Below are positions 7,266-14,047 of a stretch of 15,462 nt of DNA, piece after piece. Each line of letters begins with the position of its first letter. Position 1 is the first letter of the stretch. Under the pieces are notes generated by a model. The model had not been told where the DNA came from. It saw only the letters and a list, made by a program, of their open reading frames with translations, and did no database searches. The translations under genes and the position numbers were made by a program. Origin of the DNA: Methanofastidiosum sp. (GTDB lineage Archaea; Methanobacteriota_B; Thermococci; Methanofastidiosales; Methanofastidiosaceae); assembly GCA_013329085.1 (NCBI GenBank), contig DUKX01000126.1:3588-19049 (forward strand), given 5' to 3'.

Positions 7266-8234
7266 TCAGTTCTGACGTTTGTTATCAACTTTCCTTTCAT
7301 GAACAAGTTCAAGAATATCTTCAACATCCTTTGAAGATTTAATCTCTTTTTGGGTAAGTATGGGGACGCCCTTGATATTTTCCTTCACTTTCTTGGCATT
7401 TACTACGAACATTGCATCTTTTTCTGTAATATCAGAGATACTTGCCACAATCTCTGCCTTCTTTTCAAATATGTATGTTTTAGTATTGGATATCCCTGTG
7501 ATTAAAATCTCCCTTTCCTTCAAAAGAGCATTAAAAGGGGTTCTCTTGGTAGGAAAGACTTCAAAACCTTTGTCACTTAGATTCCCCAAAACAGTTTTTT
7601 CAAGGTCAGACCTTGCAGCGTCAACAGGATTTTCTGGAATATTATTAATTTCTTTTCTGTCACTAGTTTTAATTATATATATCGGTTTAGTTATGCCTAT
7701 ATCCAACTCTTTTTCTATCTTCAGAACAGAATCAATACTAATTCTTTTGTCTACGTTTTCAAACTCATAGACAGAACTTTTTGAAACCCCTATAAGTTCA
7801 GCTAGATGGCTTATAGACATCCCTCTTTTCTCTCTTTCTTCCTTGATTAGACTTCCGTCAACCTCTACAAAGAACCCCCCCCTATCCGCATATATCAAGG
7901 GAGGATTACCTTCGATGAAAAGGTCTTCGAGAGTTTCAAGTGAGATACAGTTTGTTCCGTGTCTTGAATAGACAGTACCGTTTTCAATTGAGCCTAATTT
8001 TGTCTTCGCCCCAATTACAAGTGGTATCGCTTTCAAAGCTTTTGAGAGAATTTTAAGATCCCACGCGTGCTCATCAGAAAATGTATCAAGGTTTACTAAG
8101 GCCTTTATTATAAGAACTATAAGATTTCTTCTTGCAACAATGTCAAAAGAACATTGAACCCTAGACAAGGCTACCTCAAAACCACCTTTTTTCAGTGTTT
8201 CAACAATATTATCTAGCAGTTCTTGCTTTTCCAT
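7266..8234 (-). CDS. Archaeal HTH-type transcriptional regulator (conserved family with XRE-type HTH)
   Basis: This 322-residue protein belongs to the conserved euryarchaeal family annotated as 'putative HTH-type transcriptional regulatory protein'. It has an N-terminal domain (about 1-115) beginning with the family-typical FEVALSRVQCSFDIVARR stretch. A lambda-repressor/XRE helix-turn-helix follows (about 128-180, with REKRGMSISHLAELIGVSKSSVYEFE). The C-terminal domain (about 200-322) looks related in pattern to the N-terminal one: both have a 'GFEV' entry and a strand that ends in a named-function-free alpha/beta region. The target is unknown; the gene is divergent from tiaS and the two share an AT-rich promoter element, so autoregulation or control of tiaS is possible. 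The ATG at 8234 is about 27 nt from the TATA centre and has no Shine-Dalgarno site, so it is probably leaderless. An eight-base G run (coding sense) encodes part of DRGGFF. Confidence 0.85.
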   Translation of the reverse strand: MEKQELLDNIVETLKKGGFEVALSRVQCSFDIVARRNLIVLIIKALVNLDTFSDEHAWDLKILSKALKAIPLVIGAKTKLGSIENGTVYSRHGTNCISLETLEDLFIEGNPPLIYADRGGFFVEVDGSLIKEEREKRGMSISHLAELIGVSKSSVYEFENVDKRISIDSVLKIEKELDIGITKPIYIIKTSDRKEINNIPENPVDAARSDLEKTVLGNLSDKGFEVFPTKRTPFNALLKEREILITGISNTKTYIFEKKAEIVASISDITEKDAMFVVNAKKVKENIKGVPILTQKEIKSSKDVEDILELVHERKVDNKRQN

Positions 8235-8256
8235 CGTAATAATGGTATAAAAAAGG

Positions 8257-8270
8257 TTATATAAATATAT
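8257..8270. promoter_or_regulatory. Shared two-way TATA element between the HTH gene and tiaS
   Basis: TTATATAAATATAT lies in the 51-bp spacer between divergent start codons. Read rightwards, its TTATATAA part is centred about 24 nt before the GTG of tiaS. Read leftwards, TTTATATA is centred about 27 nt before the ATG of the regulator. One element may serve both promoters. Confidence 0.5.
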
Positions 8271-8285
8271 ACCCTCAATTTTTTC

Positions 8286-9608
8286 GTGATAATCGGCCTT
8301 GATGATACAGATTCCGTTGACGGAATGTGTACAACTTACATTGGAACACTTATTGTAGAGGCTATAAGGGACCTTGATAGAAATATTATTAGGGAACCTC
8401 CAAAACTATTGCGCTTGAATCCAAATAATCCCTATAAAACAAGGGGAAACGGGGCCGTTTCAATAAGAATAACTGAAACTTCTGGCCCAAAGATTCTTGA
8501 AAAAATAAAATCTGTTTCCTTTGACATCGTAACTAAGTATTCCGAATCAGGGGACAATACAAATCCAGCAATTGTTTTCCTTGAAGATAACTCAATTACC
8601 CCAGAAATTCAATTGTTTGCCAAAAGAGCGCTTCATGAGATGTTTTCAATAGATGAGGCTATTTCATTATTAAACAAAATTGGAGCCGATTATAATTTTA
8701 TTGGAAATGGTAGGGGGCTCATAGGCGCGCTTGCATCGTGTGCATTACAATTGGAAGATTTTACTTATGAACTGATTGTATATAGAAGTCACAATAAACG
8801 AGGGAAAAAATTTGTCAGCGAACAAGGTGCAATGGAGATAGAAAAAAAATATTCACCTAAAATCTTCTCAAGTTATGATTTTGAAAATCAGAGAATGATT
8901 ATTTCGCCGCATTCCGACTGCCCCATATTGTACGGCTTAAGGGGCGAATCTCCCGAGCTCATATTGGAAGCTGCAAAAATGATAGAATCAGAAATCCCTT
9001 TCAAACGAAATCTCTTTGTAACTAATCAGGGAACAGATATGCACCTTGAAGAAAAGAGTATTGAAGAAGTCCTTCCTTATTCCTCGGTCATCGTTAAAGG
9101 AACGGTTTCTAAGAATCCTTATACCGTTCCCGGGGGGCATGTCTTTTTTGAAATATCAAATGGCAAAAAAATTCTATGTGCGGCTTATGAGCCCACCAAA
9201 GGATTTAGAAACATAGTAAGAAATCTTTCCGAAGGTGATGAAATAACGGCTTATGGCGGTGTCTTAGAAACAGAGCACGGACTTACAATTAATCTCGAGA
9301 AGATTGAGATAACAAAGTTAGCAGAATTCCATAAAACTGAAAAACCTATATGTCCTGTTTGCAATAATCAGATGAAATCAATTGGCAAAGAGAAGGGTTA
9401 CCGTTGCAAGAAATGCCATACAAAAAACAGAGAAGTTTCAATTATTCCACTTCCAAGAGACATAAAAATTGGGATATATGAGGTACCAATGTGTGCCAAA
9501 CGTCATCTATCAAAACCCCTTTTACGCTACGGTAGAGAGAAAAAATTTGAAGAAGAAAGATTTAAATTTGATTATACTAAGTTTGATATGAAATTTGAAG
9601 GGATATAA
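8286..9608 (+). CDS. tiaS: tRNA(Ile2) 2-agmatinylcytidine synthetase
   Basis: TiaS uses ATP and agmatine to convert C34 of the tRNA-Ile2 anticodon into agmatidine, so that the tRNA reads AUA and not AUG. The 440-residue protein starts with the family hallmark IIGLDDTDSVDGMCTTYIG, the DDTD catalytic loop. A ferredoxin-like core follows (to about 240, including NGRGLIGALA). Next is an OB-fold-like domain (about 268-345, VIVKGTVSKNPYTVPGGHVFFEI). A zinc ribbon has Cys356, Cys359, Cys374 and Cys377, and the tail contains MCAKRHLSKPLLRYGREKK. The start is GTG, placed at leaderless distance from the TATA element. It overlaps the next gene by one base (TAATG). TiaS makes decoding of ATA codons as isoleucine faithful, so a proposed ATA start in smc of this same genome is notable. 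Confidence 0.96.
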   Translation: MIIGLDDTDSVDGMCTTYIGTLIVEAIRDLDRNIIREPPKLLRLNPNNPYKTRGNGAVSIRITETSGPKILEKIKSVSFDIVTKYSESGDNTNPAIVFLEDNSITPEIQLFAKRALHEMFSIDEAISLLNKIGADYNFIGNGRGLIGALASCALQLEDFTYELIVYRSHNKRGKKFVSEQGAMEIEKKYSPKIFSSYDFENQRMIISPHSDCPILYGLRGESPELILEAAKMIESEIPFKRNLFVTNQGTDMHLEEKSIEEVLPYSSVIVKGTVSKNPYTVPGGHVFFEISNGKKILCAAYEPTKGFRNIVRNLSEGDEITAYGGVLETEHGLTINLEKIEITKLAEFHKTEKPICPVCNNQMKSIGKEKGYRCKKCHTKNREVSIIPLPRDIKIGIYEVPMCAKRHLSKPLLRYGREKKFEEERFKFDYTKFDMKFEGI

Positions 9609-10756
9609 TGTTTTACACAGCATCTGAAGAGGATATTAAATCAGGGAAAACAACTGATTTTTACTTTATCAATACTAAAAAGATTCTTGAAGAGAAGAAT
9701 ATCAATAAAAATGTCGTCGTTGAAATAACAGCTTCTGGCCTCCCAAATAATTATAGATGGGGAATACTCTCTGGATTGTATGAGGCGCTTTTATTGCTTG
9801 AGGGTTACAATATCGACGTTATTGGTCTTGAAGAAGGCTCACTTTTCTACCAACAAGAACCTGTTCTTACAATAGAAGGGAATTACAGGGAGTTTTGTGA
9901 CCTTGAAACTGCATTATTGGGCTTCCTCTGCCAGTCTTCAGGCATTTCAACAAAATCTGCCAGACTTAAAAAAATGGCCGGTGAAAAACCAATATTAAGT
10001 TTCGGTGTTAGAAGGATGCACCCCACAATAGCTCCGATGATTGATAGAGCCGCTTACCTCGGAGGTCTGGATGGATTTTCCTGCATAGGGGCTGAAAAAA
10101 TTATAGGAAAGAAGGCTTCAGGAACAATGCCGCATTCCCTTGCATTAATAATTGGTGATTCAAGAGAGGCTTTTATTTTATTTGATCAGATAATAGATAA
10201 AAGCATACCAAGGATAATGCTTGCAGATACTTTTTGTGATGAAAAGAGAGAGGCATTGATCGCAGCAGAGAGCATAAAAAATCTTGCAGGTGTAAGACTT
10301 GACACACCCGGTTCAAGAAGAGGAAATATGTCAAAGATAATACAGGAAGTCAGGTGGGAGCTTGACATCAGGGGATATAAAGATGTAAAAATATTCCTTT
10401 CTGGCGGACTAGATGAAGAATCTTTTAAGTTATTTAAAGATGCAGATGCTTTTGGTGTTGGAACCTCAGTTTCAAATGCCAAAACAATTGATTTTGCACT
10501 TGACATTGTTGAAGTAGAAGGTAAACCCTTTACAAAACGTGGAAAACTAAGCGGTAAAAAAACAGTTCTTAGATGCCCAAAATGCATGGCTGGAAAGATT
10601 GTCTATGGCAAAACAAGTGATAAATGCGCATGCGGAGAAAAAATGAAACCGGCCCAGATAAACTTAATGAAAAAAGGAAAAATTTTAATTGATTTTGAAG
10701 ATGCTAGCGATATAAGGTCTAACGTATTAGATCTGATAAAAAAAGTTGAGTTTTGA
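9608..10756 (+). CDS. pncB: Nicotinate phosphoribosyltransferase, archaeal type
   Basis: This enzyme makes nicotinate mononucleotide from nicotinate and PRPP with ATP, the salvage entry to NAD. The 382-residue protein shows the family motifs ITASGLPNNYRWGILSG (about 40-56), SFGVRRMHP (about 132-140), KKASGTMPHSLALI (about 170-183), RLDTPGSRRGNMS (about 234-246) and FLSGGLDEESFK. A C-terminal zinc-ribbon-like tail has CPKC and CACG pairs (about 325-345), as in the short archaeal enzymes. It starts at the ATG sharing one base with the tiaS stop and is preceded by GAAGGG. It ends in TGATG overlap with the following gene. The close homologue quinolinate phosphoribosyltransferase shares the fold but lacks these motifs and the zinc tail. 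Confidence 0.92.
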   Translation: MFYTASEEDIKSGKTTDFYFINTKKILEEKNINKNVVVEITASGLPNNYRWGILSGLYEALLLLEGYNIDVIGLEEGSLFYQQEPVLTIEGNYREFCDLETALLGFLCQSSGISTKSARLKKMAGEKPILSFGVRRMHPTIAPMIDRAAYLGGLDGFSCIGAEKIIGKKASGTMPHSLALIIGDSREAFILFDQIIDKSIPRIMLADTFCDEKREALIAAESIKNLAGVRLDTPGSRRGNMSKIIQEVRWELDIRGYKDVKIFLSGGLDEESFKLFKDADAFGVGTSVSNAKTIDFALDIVEVEGKPFTKRGKLSGKKTVLRCPKCMAGKIVYGKTSDKCACGEKMKPAQINLMKKGKILIDFEDASDIRSNVLDLIKKVEF

Positions 10757-11220
10757 TGAAGATACTTCTTGCAACTGCATGTGGAGCAAAAAAAAATAAA
10801 GGTAAGATGCCAGCAATAGACCTTTACAAGTCCTCAAGGATAAAAGCTGTTTATAATAGAAGGAACGGCGCTGATTTCGCTGTTCTAAGTGCTAAATATG
10901 GCCTTTTATACCCCGATAAAATAATAAAAGATTACGAGCAGGTACTTGATTTCAAAGGCGTAAAGAAACTTATACCTCAAGTAACAGAGTTCATTAACAA
11001 ATACGAGCTTATAGTATTTTTTAAAGGAGGCTCCAGGGAAGAATACAGAGAACTAATTAAGCAAGCATCAGAGGCAATAAATAAACCGCTAGTCCTAATA
11101 GGAAATAGGAATCAGGAAGATATTGGAAAACTAGAAGAGCTCTTAGTGAAATGCACAAAAGGCGATTTAGAAAAAATAGGTGGAATAGCGCCTTCAATTG
11201 AAACTTATAACTTGTCATAG
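10756..11220 (+). CDS. DUF6884-like small protein of unknown function
   Basis: This 154-residue protein starts with MKILLATACGAKKNKGKMPA followed by DLYKSSRIKAVYN, then FAVLSAKYGLLYPDKIIKDYEQVL. The pattern (Cys-Gly-x-Lys-Lys, Pro-Ala-x-x-Leu-Tyr-x-Ser-Ser, Ser-Ala-x-Tyr-Gly-Leu) is that of the DUF6884/YaaA-like group. No enzymatic activity is established for it that I can state. The Cys-x-x-Lys-Lys start vaguely resembles the SxKKPYS region of archaeosine synthase ArcS, which would suggest nucleic-acid base chemistry; this is inference only. The ATG at 10756 overlaps the pncB stop (TGATG), so it is co-translated with tiaS and pncB. A TTG three bases earlier is not needed. The next gene has its own promoter. 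Confidence 0.8.
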   Translation: MKILLATACGAKKNKGKMPAIDLYKSSRIKAVYNRRNGADFAVLSAKYGLLYPDKIIKDYEQVLDFKGVKKLIPQVTEFINKYELIVFFKGGSREEYRELIKQASEAINKPLVLIGNRNQEDIGKLEELLVKCTKGDLEKIGGIAPSIETYNLS

Positions 11221-11235
11221 AAAACTATTTTAAAT
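11220..11235 (+). promoter_or_regulatory. BRE/TATA promoter of the primase gene, leaderless
   Basis: GAAAACTATTTTAAAT begins at the last base of the upstream stop codon. The ATG of the primase gene is exactly 35 nt from the leading G and has no Shine-Dalgarno site, so the mRNA is probably leaderless. The same ten-base start GAAAACTATT occurs at two other promoters here. Confidence 0.6.
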
Positions 11236-11254
11236 CACAATAGAGTTTGTTTTT

Positions 11255-12754
11255 ATGAATCCTCTCCTTCTAAATCCTTTTCGGGAGGAGGCTAAAGAAT
11301 ACCTTGGCATTAGTTTTGACGAGGTATCGCAAGACCTTTTAGACTTTGGAATTAATAAAATTAAAGCCGAAGTAGAAAATACCAAGAATAGAAAATATCT
11401 ACTTCCTAGTGGATCAGACGAGGCAACAGATATTATTTCATTTTATCTTTTCTGTCAGGCTCTTTCAAAAAGACCTTTCTCAAGTGAGTCAAGGCTTTTT
11501 GCCTCTGTAAATTCAAAAATATACAGGTCAAGATTGTCAGAAGCATTGATAATTGAAAAGGATAATAAGCAAATAATGGATGATCTCATAAAAACCGTTA
11601 GGGAAATACTTGAAGTCATACCATTTCGTATGCCCGATATAAACAGGATACTTGAATACAGGGCAAAAAAAGCAAAAGAGATCTCAATAGAAGAACCTTT
11701 TTCTATCGTTAAAGAAATTGATCTTAAAATCACCGATGAGATTATAAGGGATTTAGAAAAACTTGGATTTTTTAAAATATCAGGGGAATCAAGGGATCCA
11801 AGACTTTTTCCAGAGTATTATTTCATTAAATGGACAGACGCGGAAACTTTAGTCCAATATACTGATAGCTACATTATTAATGGTTACATACTTGTAGACA
11901 AGAGCAAACTTCTCAATGCATTCATGAAAAAAATGGAGCAGAGAATTCTAAGTTATATCAAAAACATAGCTGAAAAAACAAAAGAACTAAAACTTCCAAT
12001 CTATGACGAAATTTTTAGGGAAGTATCAAAGATATCAGGGTCTCTGACAGAGATTGAAGTTCAATCAGAAGAGTTAAATCCTGAAGTATATCCACCTTGT
12101 GTCATTAAGGCTTTGTCGGGTGTTGGGGCCGGTGACAGAAACTATGCCATCACATTATTTTTATCTTCTTTTTTATCATATTCAAGGCTCTTGCCTTCAA
12201 CAAAGATCTTCTCAAAGGATGAAAAACCTTCTCTTAATGAAAATCAGATTAATATTTTGATAAATGAAGTCATACCTTTGATTTTATCTGCTGCAAACAA
12301 GTGTAATCCGCCCCTACTCGAAGATCAACCCCAAGAGGAATTAAATATATACTACCACCTTGGATTTGGCCTTGCTTACCCTACATTGGATAACTTTGGA
12401 AGGAGCAAATGGTATATCCCTCCAGGTTGTGCAAAGGTAAAGGAAAATGCACCAACATTGTGCGAACCTGACGGCTTCTGTAAGATGTATTTCTATGAGA
12501 TAACAAAAAAAGAGATACTTGAAAATATCAAAGGCAATACCACCGGTGAAAAAATTTTACTTGTTTTAAAAGACAGGATGAGAACTGTAAATGAAATCAT
12601 TCAAAAAACTGGCGAACCTGAAGACGAAGTAAAAAAACAGCTATTAGCATTTGTTAAAAATAAAACAGTCACAGCCAGAAGAATAAATAATCCTTTCATG
12701 TATTATCTAAGAAAAAAACGGGCTCTTAAAAGAAAAGCGGATATTATTCGCTAA
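11255..12754 (+). CDS. priL: DNA primase large subunit
   Basis: PriL partners the catalytic PriS subunit to start RNA primers in replication; its C-terminal domain carries a [4Fe-4S] cluster needed for initiation. The 499-residue protein has the N-terminal helical domain (about 1-230) with YLLPSGSDEATDIISFYLFCQAL and SVNSKIYRSRL. The Fe-S domain follows, with YPPCVIKAL (Cys282), EELNIYYHLGFGLAYPTLDNFGRSKWYIPPGC (Cys392), Cys403 and Cys409, the four likely cluster ligands. The family's terminal motif, NPFMYYLRKKR, appears at about 479-489. Between Cys409 and this motif lie about 65 residues (420-475, GEKILLVLKDRMRTVNEIIQKTGEPEDEVKKQLLAFV). They look like an inserted winged-helix unit and make the protein longer than common archaeal PriL. 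priS is not in this window. Confidence 0.93.
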   Translation: MNPLLLNPFREEAKEYLGISFDEVSQDLLDFGINKIKAEVENTKNRKYLLPSGSDEATDIISFYLFCQALSKRPFSSESRLFASVNSKIYRSRLSEALIIEKDNKQIMDDLIKTVREILEVIPFRMPDINRILEYRAKKAKEISIEEPFSIVKEIDLKITDEIIRDLEKLGFFKISGESRDPRLFPEYYFIKWTDAETLVQYTDSYIINGYILVDKSKLLNAFMKKMEQRILSYIKNIAEKTKELKLPIYDEIFREVSKISGSLTEIEVQSEELNPEVYPPCVIKALSGVGAGDRNYAITLFLSSFLSYSRLLPSTKIFSKDEKPSLNENQINILINEVIPLILSAANKCNPPLLEDQPQEELNIYYHLGFGLAYPTLDNFGRSKWYIPPGCAKVKENAPTLCEPDGFCKMYFYEITKKEILENIKGNTTGEKILLVLKDRMRTVNEIIQKTGEPEDEVKKQLLAFVKNKTVTARRINNPFMYYLRKKRALKRKADIIR

Positions 12755-12808
12755 TAATGGTGTTATCCGTATATATTTTACTATTTATTTATTAAAATGA
12801 ATATTGAC

Positions 12809-12826
12809 GAAAACTATTTAAATATA
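12809..12826 (+). promoter_or_regulatory. BRE/TATA promoter of the FrhB-like/preA operon
   Basis: GAAAACTATTTAAATATA is the best match to an archaeal BRE-TATA promoter in the window. It shares GAAAACTATT with the smc and priL promoters. By analogy with priL (35 nt from the leading G to the ATG), transcription would start at or next to the ATG at 12844, giving a leader of about 50 nt before the main gene. Confidence 0.65.
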
Positions 12827-12843
12827 AAAATCATATAGACATC

Positions 12844-12894
12844 ATGTTTCTATCTATTTTGTTTTTTAAAAATTTAATAATAGGAGGGATATAA
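12844..12894 (+). CDS. Possible 16-codon leader peptide
   Basis: The frame from ATG 12844 to TAA 12892-12894 would encode the hydrophobic peptide MFLSILFFKNLIIGGI. The ATG is precisely at the distance from the promoter used by leaderless priL, so ribosomes could load on it. Its GGA GGG codons double as the Shine-Dalgarno site of the next gene, and its stop directly abuts the proposed start of that gene in the same frame. It may be a translated leader, a coupling device, or chance. Confidence 0.35.
   Translation: MFLSILFFKNLIIGGI
12883..12888 (+). promoter_or_regulatory. Shine-Dalgarno site of the FrhB-like gene
   Basis: GGAGGG lies at the same distance (7 nt from the end of GGAGG) from the ACG at 12895 as the smc, scpA and preA sites from their starts. 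No ATG, GTG or TTG in the main frame follows until 13006. A second GGAGG at 12915-12919 has no usable in-frame start after it. Confidence 0.5.
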
Positions 12895-14043
12895 ACGAGT
12901 GGAGCTATTATAAAGGAGGCTAGTTTCTCTCAGATACCCAATGATCCCAGGGCACAAGTTGTAATTGTTGGAAACCCATGCGAGATAAACGGCGTAAAGA
13001 AAATAATGGCGTTGACAAAAGAGTTCAAAGAATTCTACAAAGACAGAGACGCAGACTACCCACACTGGCCAAAAAGAGTTTTCACCATAGCTGTATTCTG
13101 TAAGGAAAACTTTTCCCCAAAATCAATACCATCTTACGTTGAAAAGGATATGGGATTACCTCTCGAAGAAGTAAACAAAATGAATATTTCTAGCGGTGTT
13201 TTCTATGCATACACAGACAAAGAGGTAAGATCGAGAAAGATAAAAGAAGTATCAAGGTATGCAAGGGGGAACTGTAGGCAGTGTACCGACTTTACTGGTG
13301 ATTTTTCAGATATATCTGTGGGGAGTGTAGGAACACAGGCAGGTTGGTCAACGGTAATCTTGAGATCAAAAGAAGCAAAAGATTTGTTCAAAAAACTTGT
13401 CGATCAAGATCTTATTGAAGTTTCGACAAATGTTCAAATGGAAGAACTAAACAAAGTTATAGACCTAAACAACAAACAGGCCAAAAAATCTATTAAGCTA
13501 TCCCAAGACAAGGGATTCAAACTTCCTTTTGTAGATTTGGAAAAAGATGATAATTTAGAAGGATTTGTTGAAAAGGGCCATAAAAAAGACTTTATGGATT
13601 TGGAAAAAGAAATTCTGCAATCGGGGCTTTGTGTTGCATGCGGAACATGTGCACTTGCATGTCCGTGTTATAATATTGAAATGCTTGAGGATGGGAGACC
13701 TTACAGTATCAGGGGCTGTCTGCCGAACTGTGGCTGTTGCTATATGGCGTGTCCAAGAACACACTCCTTTAAGGAAATACTCTTGAAGGATCAGGAAGAA
13801 CCTGAGATTGTTGCGGCAAGGGCCAAAAATCCATCATATCATAGTCAAGATGGTGGCGTGATAACAGCCTTAATAACATACGGTCTTAAGAATGATATAT
13901 TCTCAAAAGCTATTGTTGCCAGGGCCGATTCGAAATGGAGGGCATATCCGTTTATTACAAATGATCCTTCATTCCTGAAAAGAGCTGCAGGTTCTAAATA
14001 TTCTATTATTCCGCAAGTATATGGATTAAAGTTTGGAAGGTGA
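12895..14043 (+). CDS. Circularly permuted FrhB-like F420-type flavoprotein with two [4Fe-4S] motifs
   Basis: Family: beta subunit of F420-reducing hydrogenase and related F420H2-oxidising FAD proteins. With ACG at 12895 as start it has 382 residues. The order of parts is unusual. Residues 1-180 match the second half of FrhB: VVIVGNPCEINGVKKI, FTIAVFCKENF, KMNISSGVFYAYT, NCRQCTDF, DISVGSVGTQAGWSTVI. Residues 240-290 carry two cluster motifs, CxxCxxCxxxCP (Cys246, 249, 252, 256) and CxxxCxxCxxxCP (Cys275, 279, 282, 286). Residues 306-382 match the first half of FrhB: VAARAKN, QDGGVITALITYGL, WRAYPFITNDPSFLKRAAGSKYS. The chain stops after VYGLKFGR, where a normal FrhB continues into the part found here at the front. 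Nothing resembling the missing pieces lies upstream or downstream. preA follows after 4 nt. The permutation is clear; the start codon and the redox partner (F420 or another) are inferred. Confidence 0.85.
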   Translation, partial: TSGAIIKEASFSQIPNDPRAQVVIVGNPCEINGVKKIMALTKEFKEFYKDRDADYPHWPKRVFTIAVFCKENFSPKSIPSYVEKDMGLPLEEVNKMNISSGVFYAYTDKEVRSRKIKEVSRYARGNCRQCTDFTGDFSDISVGSVGTQAGWSTVILRSKEAKDLFKKLVDQDLIEVSTNVQMEELNKVIDLNNKQAKKSIKLSQDKGFKLPFVDLEKDDNLEGFVEKGHKKDFMDLEKEILQSGLCVACGTCALACPCYNIEMLEDGRPYSIRGCLPNCGCCYMACPRTHSFKEILLKDQEEPEIVAARAKNPSYHSQDGGVITALITYGLKNDIFSKAIVARADSKWRAYPFITNDPSFLKRAAGSKYSIIPQVYGLKFGR

Positions 14044-14044
14044 T
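14036..14044 (+). promoter_or_regulatory. Shine-Dalgarno site of preA
   Basis: GAAGGTGAT overlaps the end of the FrhB-like gene and its TGA stop. It sits three bases before ATG 14048, which makes this ATG, and not the TTG at 14033, the start of preA. Confidence 0.65.
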
Positions 14045-14047
14045 TTA

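Larger units (their letters stand above)
12755..12894 (+). other. Spacer and leader upstream of the FrhB-like gene
   Basis: This AT-rich gap of 140 bp holds T-rich stretches after the priL stop (about 12777-12790) that may end its transcript. It also holds the BRE/TATA promoter at 12809-12826 and a 16-codon leaderless open frame at 12844-12894. No tRNA-like or other folded RNA is visible to me. Confidence 0.5.

Noticed and set aside
12755..12843. tRNA, small RNA or riboswitch in the spacer after priL
   Set aside because: The stretch is AT-rich, with no cloverleaf, no conserved loops and no GC-rich stems. A promoter explains its right part.
12892..12894. Pyrrolysine or selenocysteine readthrough at the stop between the leader ORF and the main gene
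   Set aside because: The stop is TAA, whereas pyrrolysine uses TAG and selenocysteine uses TGA. The upstream peptide also does not look like part of FrhB.
13006..14043. Starting the FrhB-like gene at ATG 13006
   Set aside because: This would remove the conserved VVIVGNPCEINGVKKI loop, which is encoded in the same frame just upstream. No Shine-Dalgarno site precedes this ATG.
12895..14043. Calling the FrhB-like gene a pseudogene or two gene fragments
   Set aside because: All motifs and cysteines are intact over 382 codons without internal stops, and the gene has its own promoter and Shine-Dalgarno site. It is also tightly coupled to preA. The odd start remains open, so this is not fully excluded.
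14033..14047. TTG 14033 as start of preA
   Set aside because: The ATG at 14048 has a well-spaced Shine-Dalgarno site and gives the normal family N-terminus MVDLGVEF. The TTG would add five residues inside that site.
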